Shown in pieces: positions 10,214-21,725 of a stretch of DNA of 64,000 nucleotides. The DNA comes from Silene conica (Eukaryota; Streptophyta; Magnoliopsida; Caryophyllales; Caryophyllaceae), in the NCBI GenBank assembly GCA_029255685.2, contig CM055318.2:17675001-17739000 (forward strand), in the 5' to 3' direction. Under the pieces are notes generated by a model. The model saw only the letters and a list, made by a program, of their open reading frames with translations. It did no database searches and was not told where the DNA came from. Both the position numbers and the translations under genes were made by a program. The first letter of the stretch is position 1. The number at the start of each line of letters is the position of its first letter.

Positions 10214-11999
10214 TCACTTCCACTGAGGAACGGGAAGCGGCTGCAGTAAACCATCTGGCCTCCTATGCTCTATCTTGACTCGCTGACAAGTCAAGCACCT
10301 ACTAACGTAATACAAGATCTCTCTCTTCATACCAGGCCACGAAAACATAAGTCTCAAATCCTTGTGCATTTTCTCTCCTCCTGGATGAACTGAATACGGT
10401 GACAAGTGAGCCTCATCAAGAACCCTCTTCCTCAAGTCTGGCACATCGGGGACATACATCCTACCACGGAATCTAAGGAAACCATCAGCATCAATAACTA
10501 AGTCTGGAGCATCACCTCTCGCAATCTTGGCTTCAAACCTCTTGAAATCAGCATCTGTAGGCAAACCCTGACGAATCTCCCAATATAAAGACGGCTCGGC
10601 AGTCATAGCAACTAACCAATCAAAACCACTACCAACCATCTCTAATCTCAGCTTCCGGAACTCGGAACACAACTCATCGGGCAACACTCGCATAGCTATC
10701 ATCGAATGAGAAGTCTTGCGGCTAAGCGCATCAGCAACTACATTGGCTTTTCCCTCATGATACAATAACTCAATGTCATAATCCTTAACCAACTCTAGCC
10801 AACGTCTCTGTCGCATATTAAGGTCTTTCTGTGTGAAAATGTACTTAAGACTCTTGTGATCCGTGAAAATGCGACAATGAGATCCCATCAAGTAATGACG
10901 CCATATCTTCAAAGCATGAATAACTGCAGCTAACTCAAGATCATGTGTAGGATAGTTCACCTCGTGAACTCGCAACTGTCTAGATGAGTAAGCTATCACC
11001 TTACCACTCTGCATCAGCACACATCCAAGTCCTAACATCGAAGCATCACAATACACATCAAAGTCAACCCCGATCTCTGGCAAAGCAAGTATAGGAGCGG
11101 AAGTCAACCTAGTCTTCAATTCCTGGAAAGAACTCTCACACTTGTCGGTCCACACAAACTTAGCTTCCTTCTTCAGTAACTGAGTCATCGGACGGGCTAA
11201 TCTAGAGAAATCCTCAACAAATCTGCGATAATAACCAGCCAATCCAAGGAAACTACGGATCTCTCCAACATCTTTGGGACTCTCCCAATCAACAACAGCC
11301 TCAATCTTCGCGGGATCAACCATAACTCCCTCACTAGATATCACATGTCCAAAAAATGCAACCTTAGAAAGCCAAAACTCACACTTAGAGAACTTCGCGA
11401 ACCACTTCTGTCGACGTAAAATTCCAAGAATCAATCGAAGATGCTCGGCATGTTCCTCGTCGGTCTTCGAATAAATGAGAATGTCATCAATAAACACCAC
11501 AACACAAGTGTCAAGATACTCACTAAAGGTACGGTTCATCTGATCCATGAAGATAGCAGGTGCATTAGTCAACCCAAAAGGCATAACCACGAACTCAAAA
11601 TGCCCATATCTGGTACGAAAAGCAGTCTTCGCAATATCAGCCTCCCTCACTGGAATCTGATGATAACCCGATCGAAGATCAATCTTAGAAAACCTAGAAG
11701 CACCTCTCAACTGATCAAACAAATCATCTATCCTAGGCAAAGGATATCTGTTCTTCACGGTCACTCGGTTCAGCTCTCTATAGTCAATGCAAAGTCTCAT
11801 GGAACCATCTTTCTTCTTAACGAACAAAACTGGAGCACCCCACGGAGAAGCACTCGGTCTAATGAATCCTTTCTCGATCATCTCTTCCAATTGCTGCTTC
11901 AATTCTTTCAACTCTGGCGGAGCCATACGGTAAGGAGCTTTGGAAATCGGTCCGGTACCTGGAACAAGCTCAATGGTAAACTCCACATCTCTCTCTCTG
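10214..11999 (-). pseudogene. Tekay-type reverse transcriptase, RNase H and integrase zinc-binding domain
   Basis: This 590-codon ORF copies element RNA into DNA. Visible motifs: [14 protein letters not shown], the RT palm ([52 protein letters not shown] with the catalytic DD), the thumb ([12 protein letters not shown]), RNase H ([22 protein letters not shown]) and an HHCC-type zinc region ([19 protein letters not shown]). It ends at the TGA shared with the integrase block. Its start is out of frame with gag-protease because of an apparent extra GA pair in the GAGAGAGA run at about 11987-11998, so the polyprotein is not continuous here. Confidence 0.92.
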
Positions 12000-13599
12000 G
12001 CGGTATCCCTGGCAAGTCATCTGGGAAAACATCTGGATACTCACGAACAATGGCTACATCCTCAAGCTTCGGTAGCGATGGCTTAGCAGCTGAAACAACA
12101 CACAGGAAGGCTTGGCAACCCTTCCTAAGAAGATGAGATGCTTTCATCGAAGAGATAACACGAACACCCTTTTGAGGGCGAGTTCCCCTATAGGAAACAC
12201 GAACTCCTGAAGAACTCCTCAAGCAGATTTTCTGGTCGCGACACTCGAAGCGAGCATGGTATCGCGATAACCGATCCATACCGAGGATAATGTCAAACTC
12301 CTCGAGAGGAAATCTCAGTAAGTCCGCTGGAAATGTGGCTTGACCAATAATAATAGGAACATCCTTATGGGAAGATGAGCAAGAAAACACGTCTCCAGAA
12401 GGTAAGGAAATAGAAGTCTCCTCAACCAATGAAGACTCAAGAGCTAAACGGTCTGCGAACTGAGTCGATATAAATGATAGAGAAGCTCCAGTATCGAACA
12501 AAATAAGGCACTCAGCGCCAAGAACAGAAAAGATACCGGCAACAATGTCTGGATGAGCCTCCGCCTCAGCCCTAGTCATCACGAAAATCTTCCCTTTCGG
12601 CTTTCCTCCTCTAGTCGCTGCAGCAGCAGTGGCAGCCTTGCCAAGTGTGGTGTTCCTTTCAGGACACTCATAAGACTTATGCCCAAATCCATTGCAAGTG
12701 TAGCACTTGAAAGCATTCTTGAAACAGTCAAAACCCGGATGAGAAGGTTTACCACAACGGTGGCAAACACTAGCAGCTGTGTCGGTGTGAACAATGGTCT
12801 TAGCAACCGGAGCAGAGAACCTCTCAAACCGCTTCTTCTGAGAAGAAGGCGAAGAAGTAGAAGGAACAAACGGTCTCTTCCCCTGGTACACTGATCTCTG
12901 GTGAGGAGTCACACTGGAAGTAGCAGCTCGAGTCTCAGCATCTATGGCACGAATGGAACTCTCGGCCCAAATAGCATCATCATATACCTCCACAAAAGAA
13001 GTCGAGTCACGTCGAACCATACTCTCGATGCGCGGTCCTAGCTTCCCACGGTAAAAGTAGACTCTCTCAGCCTCATCTCTGACAAACCTCGATGCGAAAT
13101 GAGCAAGCTGGTTGAATCGGTCTGTAAACTCCTGAACTGACATCTTGCCTTGCTTCAAATCCATGAATTCTTTGAGTCGCTGTGATCTGAGCTCTTTAGG
13201 ATAAAACCCCGTCTCAAGCTTATCCTTAAAAACCTCCCAATCGAACAAAGGGTCAAGAATGGAAGTCGGCCCGGTCAACGCCCACCACCTATCGGCCTCA
13301 AGGGTCAGAAAGTGAGTGGCTAGCCGCACTCTATCCTCTCTACCCACCGAATACATAGTAAAGCTCTTTTCCATCTCCTTGAACCACTCAGTAAGAGCTA
13401 CCGGATCAACCTCGCCACCATAGGTCTTCACATGGCTACGGGACATCTGCGAAGCTGTCCACGAGAAACTACCAGGACGATTAGCCTCGTTGCCTGGCGG
13501 TGGAGGAGGTGGAGCATTCTATGCTTGCTGTCTCTGGGTCTCAAGCAAGTGATGAATTGCTTGCAACATAATGTTATCAGCAGCCGTGGGTCTCACCAT
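11990..13599 (-). pseudogene. Tekay-type gag and aspartic protease
   Basis: Structural gag plus protease. The likely start is ATG 13599-13597, just downstream of the 5' LTR and PBS. An in-frame TAG at 13521-13519 cuts the first 26 codons from the 512-codon body that begins MSRSHVK. The body has a retrotransposon gag domain (ATHFLTLEADRWWAL, LRSQRLKEFMDLKQG, EFTDRFNQLAHFA), two CCHC knuckles (CHRCGKPSHPGFDC and CYTCNGFGHKSYEC), and a protease with LFDTGASLSFIS and FDIILGMDRL. The frame leaves the RT frame at a dinucleotide slip near 11990. Premature stop and shift make this copy non-autonomous unless trans-complemented. Confidence 0.9.
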
Positions 13600-13752
13600 C
13601 CTTCAAAAGAGAAAACAAGTATTAGCTTAGCAATTAACAATCACAAATAGACTACAAAATAAATCCTTAGATCTACCCCATCTCTCATTCATTATTTGTT
13701 TATTTGGTCAAGTTAAGGTTGGGGGTCACATGAGTGCGTCGGGAGCAATAAT

Positions 13753-13764
13753 GCTCTGATACCA
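13753..13764 (-). other. Primer-binding site of the Tekay-type element
   Basis: The minus strand reads TGGTATCAGAGC, two bases after the 5' LTR end at 13767. This is the usual plant PBS matching the 3' end of initiator Met tRNA. Confidence 0.9.
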
Positions 13765-14101
13765 ACTGTAAAACCCCTCGCGAAAGCGGAAATATAAACA
13801 TACAAAAGTACCAAAAATGCAGCGGAATTTAAAAATTTTTAAAGTAAACAACATGCGAGAAGTCTTAACTGAAACGGAAACTGAAACTGATATAAACAGA
13901 AATAGATAAGTAACAGTTCTAAGTACTGATAAACCAAATACATATACATCAGCCTGGGATGGAACATCCCTACAGGCATCAACCAAAAACTGTATCAAAA
14001 GACTAAGAGTCTAGCTAGGCGATAAAAGTGTAAGTCATATGATGAAGGATCATCACTCGCTAGCCCTCTCGTGAACCCCGCTCCAACCTGCATGTACCTA
14101 C

Positions 14102-15337
14102 TGTTGGGAAATGTGTCCTCAACAATAGTGCGATCACATAATAAATCTCATGACGAGAATGCGCAAGGGATGATACGATTTATATTAGTCAACTGACCAA
14201 CATTAATCGGTAATGATTGACTAGCTAGAGTTTGACATTACTGTCGTATGTCGGTGGTGGTCTGTTGATCCCTTTAGGTCACACCTATAGGACAATTCCC
14301 TTAATTGATAAAGTGACCAAATGTATATTGATACGATTTGATCATATTCCTTAAACTCGTATATCGGGAAATCAGAGGTTAAATCTTATTGTAAGATTTA
14401 TGTTTAAAATTGAAACGTGTCAATTGTTAAACATTAAACGATATTTATGAGATGTCGTAATTAGAATGAATTGGGATGCATATATTACAAATGTTGTAAA
14501 TCGTATATGACGATTAATAATATAACCCTTTTATATAAGTAATTATGAATTACTAGTCAATTATTAAATATGATTTATTTAATTTATAAATGATATTTAT
14601 TTGATAAATATGCATTTTAAATTAAAAACAATTGTTACTTATTATATTGTGACATAGTGTATGTTACACATATACATTTGTACAAAATTGACAAACATAA
14701 AATGGATGTCCATTTTATGATTAATGGTACCGGTTTTGTGTGGGGATTTAGAGAAGTGTTGGGTGTTATTTAATAACCCCAACATTATGTTTAAAGGTGT
14801 CTTTAACTTTAATCATTCTAGAGCCACCCTAAGTGTTTTGGTAAGACCAAAAGCACTCCTTGGTGCTTCCCTATGTAAACCACACGGCAAACACACCAAA
14901 TAAACTATCAATGTGAATTTTGTTCATATGCAATTCATTCTATCCTTAGGCATTTTTCTAGTGTGAGAAAAATCTCTAAAAACCTCTAAATTGATATTAT
15001 AAGATAATAAAACATACTAATAGTAGTATTGTAATAACATTCTAATTAGAGAGATTAGAGTTGTTTAAGGAAATCCGTCTTCTTGTGCTAGCCTACTCGA
15101 GATTTCGGATCTTTAAAGGGGTTGTCTTGGTGCATCCAAAGGAGGTATTCTTATTTGGGTACTTGGAGGATCATCCTTGCTATAATCTTGGACCGTGTGT
15201 AAGGGTTCAATATCTCCTTATTTCCGCATATATTAGCATGCATAAGATCACCTATAATATGTTAATTAAAGGGTTAATTAAAAGATTATGTTAGTATGAC
15301 TAAAAGATTAGTTTATGAGTAACTAATAAACCCAACA
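14102..15337 (+). repeat. 5' LTR of the gag-only Copia element
   Basis: Matches 21726-22960 almost throughout and ends CCCAACA just before the PBS. A 77-codon ORF at 15061-15294 is repeated in the other LTR; it has no recognisable domain and is probably fortuitous. A block around GGTCACACCTATAGGACA (14278) recurs in two other Copia-like LTRs of the window. Confidence 0.93.
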
Positions 15338-15339
15338 AT

Positions 15340-15351
15340 TGGTATCAGAGC
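15340..15351 (+). other. Primer-binding site of the gag-only Copia element
   Basis: TGGTATCAGAGC lies two bases after the 5' LTR, complementary to the 3' end of initiator Met tRNA. Confidence 0.93.
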
Positions 15352-17791
15352 AATAGGTTGTTTGCATGCTTTCCGTTTACGTTTTTACGGAGTTATAGTA
15401 ATAACAAAATAAAATTTGAATTTTCGTTTAATATATGATATGCACGAAATAATTTAAGCATGATTACCTAATGTTTTCTAAAATGTTTTAGAATATTTGG
15501 AATATATTTTGCATGAATATTGACTAATGGTATATTAAATCTCGGTTTTTATGAAGTTTTAATGGTTAAAATCGTTTATTTTGGGAAAAATAGCTAAAAT
15601 CATCTTTTGGCCGAGATTTTTCAGAATGTTATCACATGTATTTTCTATAATATGAATATGAATTTTCGTATATTATGGACCAATAAAACGTGTGATATGA
15701 ATTTTAAGTGTTAAAATGCAATAAGATGAATAAAAATGGGTTAAAATAGTTATATTATGAATTTGACTATAAAATTTTATGAGGATGTCACATGCAATAT
15801 TTAAAATTTATGTTGAATTTTCCAGAAATTTATCTCAAATATTGCAATATTATAGATTTTTAATGTAAAAATCGGGTAATTAGTGACATAATTTCGACTT
15901 TAATAGTTTAAGTTGGAATTTGGCCATAAAAATTTAACACGATGTCATATATATTATTTCCAGCATGTATAAAATTTTCGAGAATTTTATCTTATTTTAT
16001 GCTTGAGAAATAATTTTAAAGGTTAAAATCGTATGATATATGACGTAAATCGTTAAATTTGCAAAGGTTGTTAAAATGGCCGAAAAATGTAACCCATATT
16101 AGTCATATATGATATGTTCATCATGAAAATTTTCTTGGGAGCCAAAAGTTTCAGATTTGATTTAATTTTAATTTGTTAAAAGTAGCATTTAAAAATTGAA
16201 TATTTAGAGTCATCTATTTAAAATTTCGGCTATGGGGCTATGTGCCATTTAATTTTCTGTCCATTTTGTGTTCTTAAAATGTTTTGGAAGGTATAAAAAA
16301 AATATATTATTAGTATTTAATTTGCATTTATGAAGTTAATTATTGAATTTTCCGACTTAAAATGCTCGTTTTACGTCTTATTTACGAAATAATGTTAAAA
16401 CCGTATAAATACTAATATTTTAACATTCTGAAAATTTTAAGAACATTCTGGATTTTTCAAAATTTAAATTTTGAATTTTTGAAATTTTTATGACTCTTTT
16501 GGATTTTTATATTATTTTTCCCGTAAAACCGAGTAATACCGATCAATATTGAAATATATTAAGTTAAGTCATGTTCAAAGTTTGAGTAAGACTAAATTTT
16601 GAAACCTATAAGAGTTAGGATGATTAAATTAAGGATGAAAACCGTTTCATATAATGCATAGTGTTGTTAATCGTTAAAACACGCGATTCCATGAACCGAG
16701 GTTTGCGATAACTATTTAAATAAGCGTTTTAAATAGGACGATTTGGCTTAGGATTTGCATGTTAATTCATATTTTCATAAGCATTGCATATTATATTATG
16801 AATGTCATGATTTTTATTTACGTAATTTTGGGAATTATGTAATTTACTTAGTATAGCCTTAGTTTTTAAATCGGTATTTCCCGTAATGTAAGGGGTTACC
16901 GATTGGGTTGTAATTTTGTGATCTCGTATCACCCAATTGTAATTTATTTCTATTTTATAATGTATAAAGTAGACTAGAAAAGTTGTAATTTTTGTAAAAT
17001 CCGGAGTTCCTTGAAGACGGTGCCATTCGGAAAGGAGTTCCGACAAGACGGTGTTTACCTCGAAGTGCGTGCCGCGTGAAGTTCAAGGGACCAAAAGAGT
17101 TGGTTTCCGAATTTGTACTTTATTATTTCTTTTCTAGGAAAGGCCATACTAGGGTTTATTTTATGCTTTTATTTTTGCTTTTATATGTTTGCATGCATAG
17201 CCAAATCGTCATACATCGTATCATGCATTTTTCGACCTAGTCGACCTAGTCTTTTATTTTATCGATAATTCACCGACTTAGTTCACTTAAACGGAGATAG
17301 ATAATAATTTGACTAGATCTCTTACATATAAGTATTGAGACTTAGCCTTACCAAAGAGTATGGACCCATGAATCCCTTCTTCACAAGGACGTAGGCTCGG
17401 CTACACCGGGGTACTAAAATTGTCACGTTGGGTAAGTGGGGTAATAAGATTACACCTTGAAATTTGGTTGATCTCAACGAAAGTATTCGTAACCGTAGTT
17501 GCAATAAGTTCGGGCTAAAGATAATTTTAAGAAAATTGTCGACCGAGAGTTCTAAGAGTAGAACCGATTAAAGGGTTAATCCACCAAATTATACCAATAC
17601 GGGTTGAATCGGCTACACCGTGCCCGGATTAGTATGGGTTTGGGTCTCGGGATTGTTTACTTAATTGGGTAAGAGATCATTAAGTAAATATATAACTAAA
17701 CTTTTTAAAGTTTCTAGTTTAAATTATGAATTTAAAAATGATGTTGTTTTATTTCCTTCATTTTATTGTAGTTTAATTTTCAACATCGACT
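15352..17791 (+). other. Long untranslated leader of the Copia element
   Basis: The 2.4 kb between PBS and gag is AT-rich and has no credible ORF on either strand. Repeated short motifs of the type AAATCG, AAAATTT and TTAAAATGG suggest old internal duplication but no clear unit. Nothing else recognised. Confidence 0.6.
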
Positions 17792-18760
17792 ATGGCAACC
17801 AACGCTCCACCTCTCACTAACGTATCATGGCTTCGATCCTTTATGGATCGTTGCAAACTCGATAAGCATGGTTCCAATTTTAAGGATTGGGATGCGCAAT
17901 TACTTTTGGCCGCTCAAGGTGACGATAAGAGTCGTTACCTATCCGAAGCCGCTCCGACCGCTCCGACCGCTCGTTCATCGGTCCAAACTCGTGAGGCCTA
18001 TGAAGCCTACATGAAAGAGTCCTCCGCTCTTAAAAATGTGCTCATCTTCTCCATGGAGCCGGACCTCCAAAGGAGTATGATTAAGTTGACCACATCGTAT
18101 GAGATATACACCAAGCTTGCGACCATGTTTTCGCAAACTCCAAGGGTGATTCAATATGAGGCGGCTTCCGCCTTCTTTGACATTACATTCAAGGAAGGGC
18201 AAAAGATAAGCCCTCATGTGCTCAAACTCGTTGAGCTCGCGGAGACTCTAAAAGCTCAAGATGTTGATGTTCCCGACTCTCTTATTATTGACCGAGTTCT
18301 TCACTCGCTCAATAAGGTTAAAGTGTATGCTCAATTCCGGGTGAATTTTAATATGCGAAACCAAGAGACCACGTTGGATGAGTTGCATAAGATGCTAGCC
18401 CAAGCCGAAAGGAACATGGGACTTCATGAAAGTTCCACCAAGGATGTTTTGAACATCGAAAAGAAAGGGAAAACGAGCTTCAAGAAGAATGCCTTTAAAG
18501 GCAAGGGCAAGAAAACGTTCAAGCCCAAAGCGACCAAAGAAAAGACCTTTTCGAAAGGCGTTTCCACCTCATCTTCAAAGGTTGAAGACAAGTGCCTTTA
18601 TTACACAAGGATAAATCTTAGGAAACGGAATTGCCCCAAATACTTGACCGATCTCAAAAATGGAAATGTTCTTGCAGTAGGTTATAATTCTCGTTTACTT
18701 TCATGTTATTTTGTTAACTTTTGTATGGCGATACAAGTTGTTGACTATCACCCCTTTTAA
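17792..18760 (+). CDS. Copia-type Gag (UBN2-like) with a decayed zinc knuckle
   Basis: A 322-codon ORF coding for the capsid-like Gag. Residues about 10-60 (LRSFMDRCKLDKHGSNFKDW) match the N-terminal start of plant Copia gag proteins. Residues about 75-210 are UBN2-like (SSALKNVLIFSMEPDLQ, YEIYTKLATMF, ISPHVLKLVELAETL, VLHSLNK). A Lys-rich linker follows (KKGKTSFKKNAFKGKGKKTF). Where a CCHC knuckle is expected, only CLYYTRINLRKRNCPKYL remains: one internal Cys and the His are lost. The last roughly 35 codons look non-homologous, so the frame probably enters non-coding sequence. No pol follows. Whether this Gag still packages RNA cannot be judged. Confidence 0.85.
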   Translation: MATNAPPLTNVSWLRSFMDRCKLDKHGSNFKDWDAQLLLAAQGDDKSRYLSEAAPTAPTARSSVQTREAYEAYMKESSALKNVLIFSMEPDLQRSMIKLTTSYEIYTKLATMFSQTPRVIQYEAASAFFDITFKEGQKISPHVLKLVELAETLKAQDVDVPDSLIIDRVLHSLNKVKVYAQFRVNFNMRNQETTLDELHKMLAQAERNMGLHESSTKDVLNIEKKGKTSFKKNAFKGKGKKTFKPKATKEKTFSKGVSTSSSKVEDKCLYYTRINLRKRNCPKYLTDLKNGNVLAVGYNSRLLSCYFVNFCMAIQVVDYHPF

Positions 18761-20482
18761 ATTGTTTTAAAGGGGCATCTTATAAAGATAAGGGCAAGGA
18801 GAAGGAAGTATGAGGTTCCTTACTTGGATGGCTATGGTAGTATCCAATTGATCGAAGACTTGAAGAGCTAGGCTCTAATTTTCATATCGTCTTCTTTCAT
18901 ATTTTGCATTTTATTTATGGAACAATTTATTTTCTTGTAAGACAAGGATTAAATCCTAAAACAATGGTTGTATTTTGGATATTGGTGACTTGGTTTTCAC
19001 CCCGAGTCACTACTTTTGTTCTTAATCAATGTCTTGATTTCTCAAATAAATTGCATACCTTGTTTAAACATGAATAATAGTGATTTTAATCACGCAATAA
19101 ACAATTGATACGATCAATATAATACAATCAAAGTGTTGATTAAAACGAAGAACTACACCCCATGAGATACTTTCAATCAAAATGAGACAATATTAGTTCA
19201 TTATAAGATTTTCATTTTAAGTGAAAATGAGAATGTATTCATCACACCTATAAAACTTCAAACATTCATATACATTGGTTAATCGAAATAGCTATCCTTA
19301 TACGAATAAAGGTTATTGTTAAAAGGATAGAGTGGGAGAAAATATTTCGCTCGTAAGCCAATGATATAAATAACGGATCTTAGAGAAGATTCCTACTTGG
19401 GAGTCTTAAGAAGAGCCCTAAATGAATTGAAAAAAACTACGAAAGGACACTGAAGAAACTACGGGAGGACACTCGAAGAAAGGTTCTTTATGTTCATTGT
19501 TTCATAGAGAGGAGACATGAAACCCCGTATGGATTTGGAAGGAATATCGGCTCCTTGAGATAATGATTTTTTAAAAGATTATAAGATAATAGAGGAGAAA
19601 TCATCTATCTATACGGGAGGAAAGACCGGTTCCTTAATCAATGATTTTTCTAAGTTTATAAGATAAAAGAGAAGAAATCATCTCAATTCTCTCAAAGTAG
19701 TTATAAGGAAATAATCATGTCATATTCGTCTCAAGGAAACGAAGACATGAAAAGAGGGTGATGATTGATTGAATGAAAATAGATCACTGTAGGGATAGTG
19801 ATAGTGATAATGATTCAAGTTACATGCGAGAAATGAAAGGTTCATTTAATTAAGATATCGAGTAATATTGATTTTAGTGGGAGCAATGTTTATTAAAAGA
19901 ATTAAGCCTACCATTTAGAGAGGATGGATGATTCTTTAAGGTGTAAAGAATAAGAGGTTTTCAATTCTAGATGATCAAATACCTTATATCATAAGATGAT
20001 GGAGCTTTACGGGAAGTTTTATTATATTGATAATAAAAGGTCGCCCAAAAGAAATCAAAATGGTTAATTTTGAATAACCTTGATAAAATAGCCGAGATGT
20101 TTGAAAATAGTAAGAGTGATGAAATCACTAATAACTGCAATAAAGATTTAAGCACATAAGTGGCTAGATAATTCCGAGTGATTCTTAATCACTCTAATAT
20201 ATCGATACGTCACGAGTTATAAGATAACGGTGGGAGCTTCCCTCAAGAAAGGAACCTCAAGATCTAGAATGGGTTCTAGATATGTGCTCAAATAAGATCA
20301 TATTATGTGAGATAATATGAGTCGGAAGGAGACCAAAAATTTGTAAGTTTTGCAATCATGAATAAAAGGTTTATTCGCAAAACTTTAATACAAATAGATG
20401 ATTGTGCATCAAATGCAATGAAATAGTATTGACTGTTTTTGCATGACAATGTCATTTGAGTTATGATTAGCTCAAGATAAAA
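18761..20482 (+). other. Copia internal region without pol
   Basis: No integrase, RT or RNase H motif is visible in any frame. The sequence is AT-rich with duplicated words, for example AGAAATCATCT with nearby ATAAGAT at about 19600 and 19675. Remnants such as GGAGAAATC and AGTGGGAG suggest that the usual downstream parts were replaced or eroded long ago. Confidence 0.6.
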
Positions 20483-21024
20483 TGTAACAACCCGACCCAC
20501 CACGGTCGTAACACACCCCCAATAAGACGGGAGGTATGCCTTTGGGCCCATTACTTGTCCTCACTTAAGCCCAAAAGCACAAGGCCTTGTTACAAAGTGG
20601 TGGGTGGGAGCTATTATAAACATATCACAAGCCTCACATTCTACCAATGTGGGACAACTTTCCTCTCATACTCTTGGGGTGTTACAAACTCCCCCACTTA
20701 ATGAACACAACGTCCTCGTTGTGCCTCAAACTTGACCACAACCAGGGCCAGAATCCTCCCCGCTAGGTGTGTGACCCGGGTACTCCCGACCACAGGCTCA
20801 CCACACGGTCGCAGGGTCGCTCTGATACCATTTGTAACAACCCGACCCACCACGGTCGTAACACACCCCCAATAAGACGGGAGGTATGCCTTTGGGCCCA
20901 TTACTTGTCCTCACTTAAGCCCAAAAGCACAAGGCCTTGTTACTAAGTGGTGGGTGGAAGTTAGCCTCACATTCTACCGATATGGGACAAATCAACTTTC
21001 CTCTCATACTCTTGGGGTGTTACA
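20483..21024 (-). mobile_element. TRIM (miniature LTR retrotransposon), 542 bp
   Basis: LTRs at 20483-20686 and 20833-21024 both run TGTAACAACCCGACCC...GGGGTGTTACA. TSD TAAAA is perfect at 20478-20482 and 21025-21029. In the 146-bp body the minus strand has TGGTATCAGAGC (20818-20829) next to the right LTR and AAGTGGGGGAGTT (20687-20699) next to the left LTR, so it is minus-oriented. No coding capacity. I saw no 5S rRNA-like A box or C box, so it is not a typical Cassandra. The left LTR carries a short extra stretch (GAGCTATTATAAACATATCAC). Confidence 0.93.
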
Positions 21025-21711
21025 TAAAAGATACTTTGTCAGAATCCAAATGGGTTGTAAGAGACAATTTTGAACCCCATAAGTGAACTGGATTGACTTA
21101 GTATAGCCCCTAGCCGCTTATATGAGGTGACGTCTCAAAGCGACTAGAATGTGAGGCGACTGATGGCAAGTTCAAGTGCCATAGAGTCATATGTGATGAC
21201 TAGTCGATCACATAGGCAGACTGCAAGAGACACTCTGTCGGGCAAAGTGACCGCTTATAGAGTTCTGGAAATTTTATAATAGCCGGGTCGTGGCGAGAGC
21301 TGCTATAGTATTCTTGTGAGTCAATTCTTAGACTAAAGACTACTCTCCCAAGATGGTGCAGTTTAGGCATAACCTTGATCCATTCTCTACGACTTTTCGT
21401 AACTGGAGTCAAATGGGATTGTTTTGGGTTGTGACTGACTGTGACTAGTTGAAGGAAGTAGTGCGATAGAAATTGTCCACCCCTTGTCAGGGTTGTTCAA
21501 ATCTCAGGGCCACTCGAGGAGAAGTTAACTGGAAATGCGTGGCCACGCTCGGAAGGTATCTATGGTAGACAATTCCGGTCAAACAGTTATTCTCCAGATC
21601 GAGGAAACCACTCATGATATGATCGAATGCAAGTACGACCTCAGAGAGACATCTTGCATTGAGTGGGAGATTGTAATAGGACAAGAGAATTGGTGACGCA
21701 CACTTGTCGAG

Positions 21712-21725
21712 GACAAGTGGGAGAT
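21712..21725 (+). other. Polypurine tract of the gag-only Copia element
   Basis: GACAAGTGGGAGAT directly precedes the 3' LTR, the common plant Copia PPT context. Confidence 0.88.

Noticed and set aside
11441..12894. Long plus-strand ORFs of 113-231 codons
   Set aside because: They are antisense to the Tekay RT and gag, whose motifs are plain on the minus strand.
15061..15294. 77-codon ORF present in both Copia LTRs
   Set aside because: Conservation follows from LTR identity; no domain, and the more diverged solo LTR at 57997 does not keep it clearly.
20483..21024. Cassandra-type TRIM with 5S rRNA promoter
   Set aside because: I looked for A-box and C-box sequence of 5S RNA in both LTRs and did not find it.
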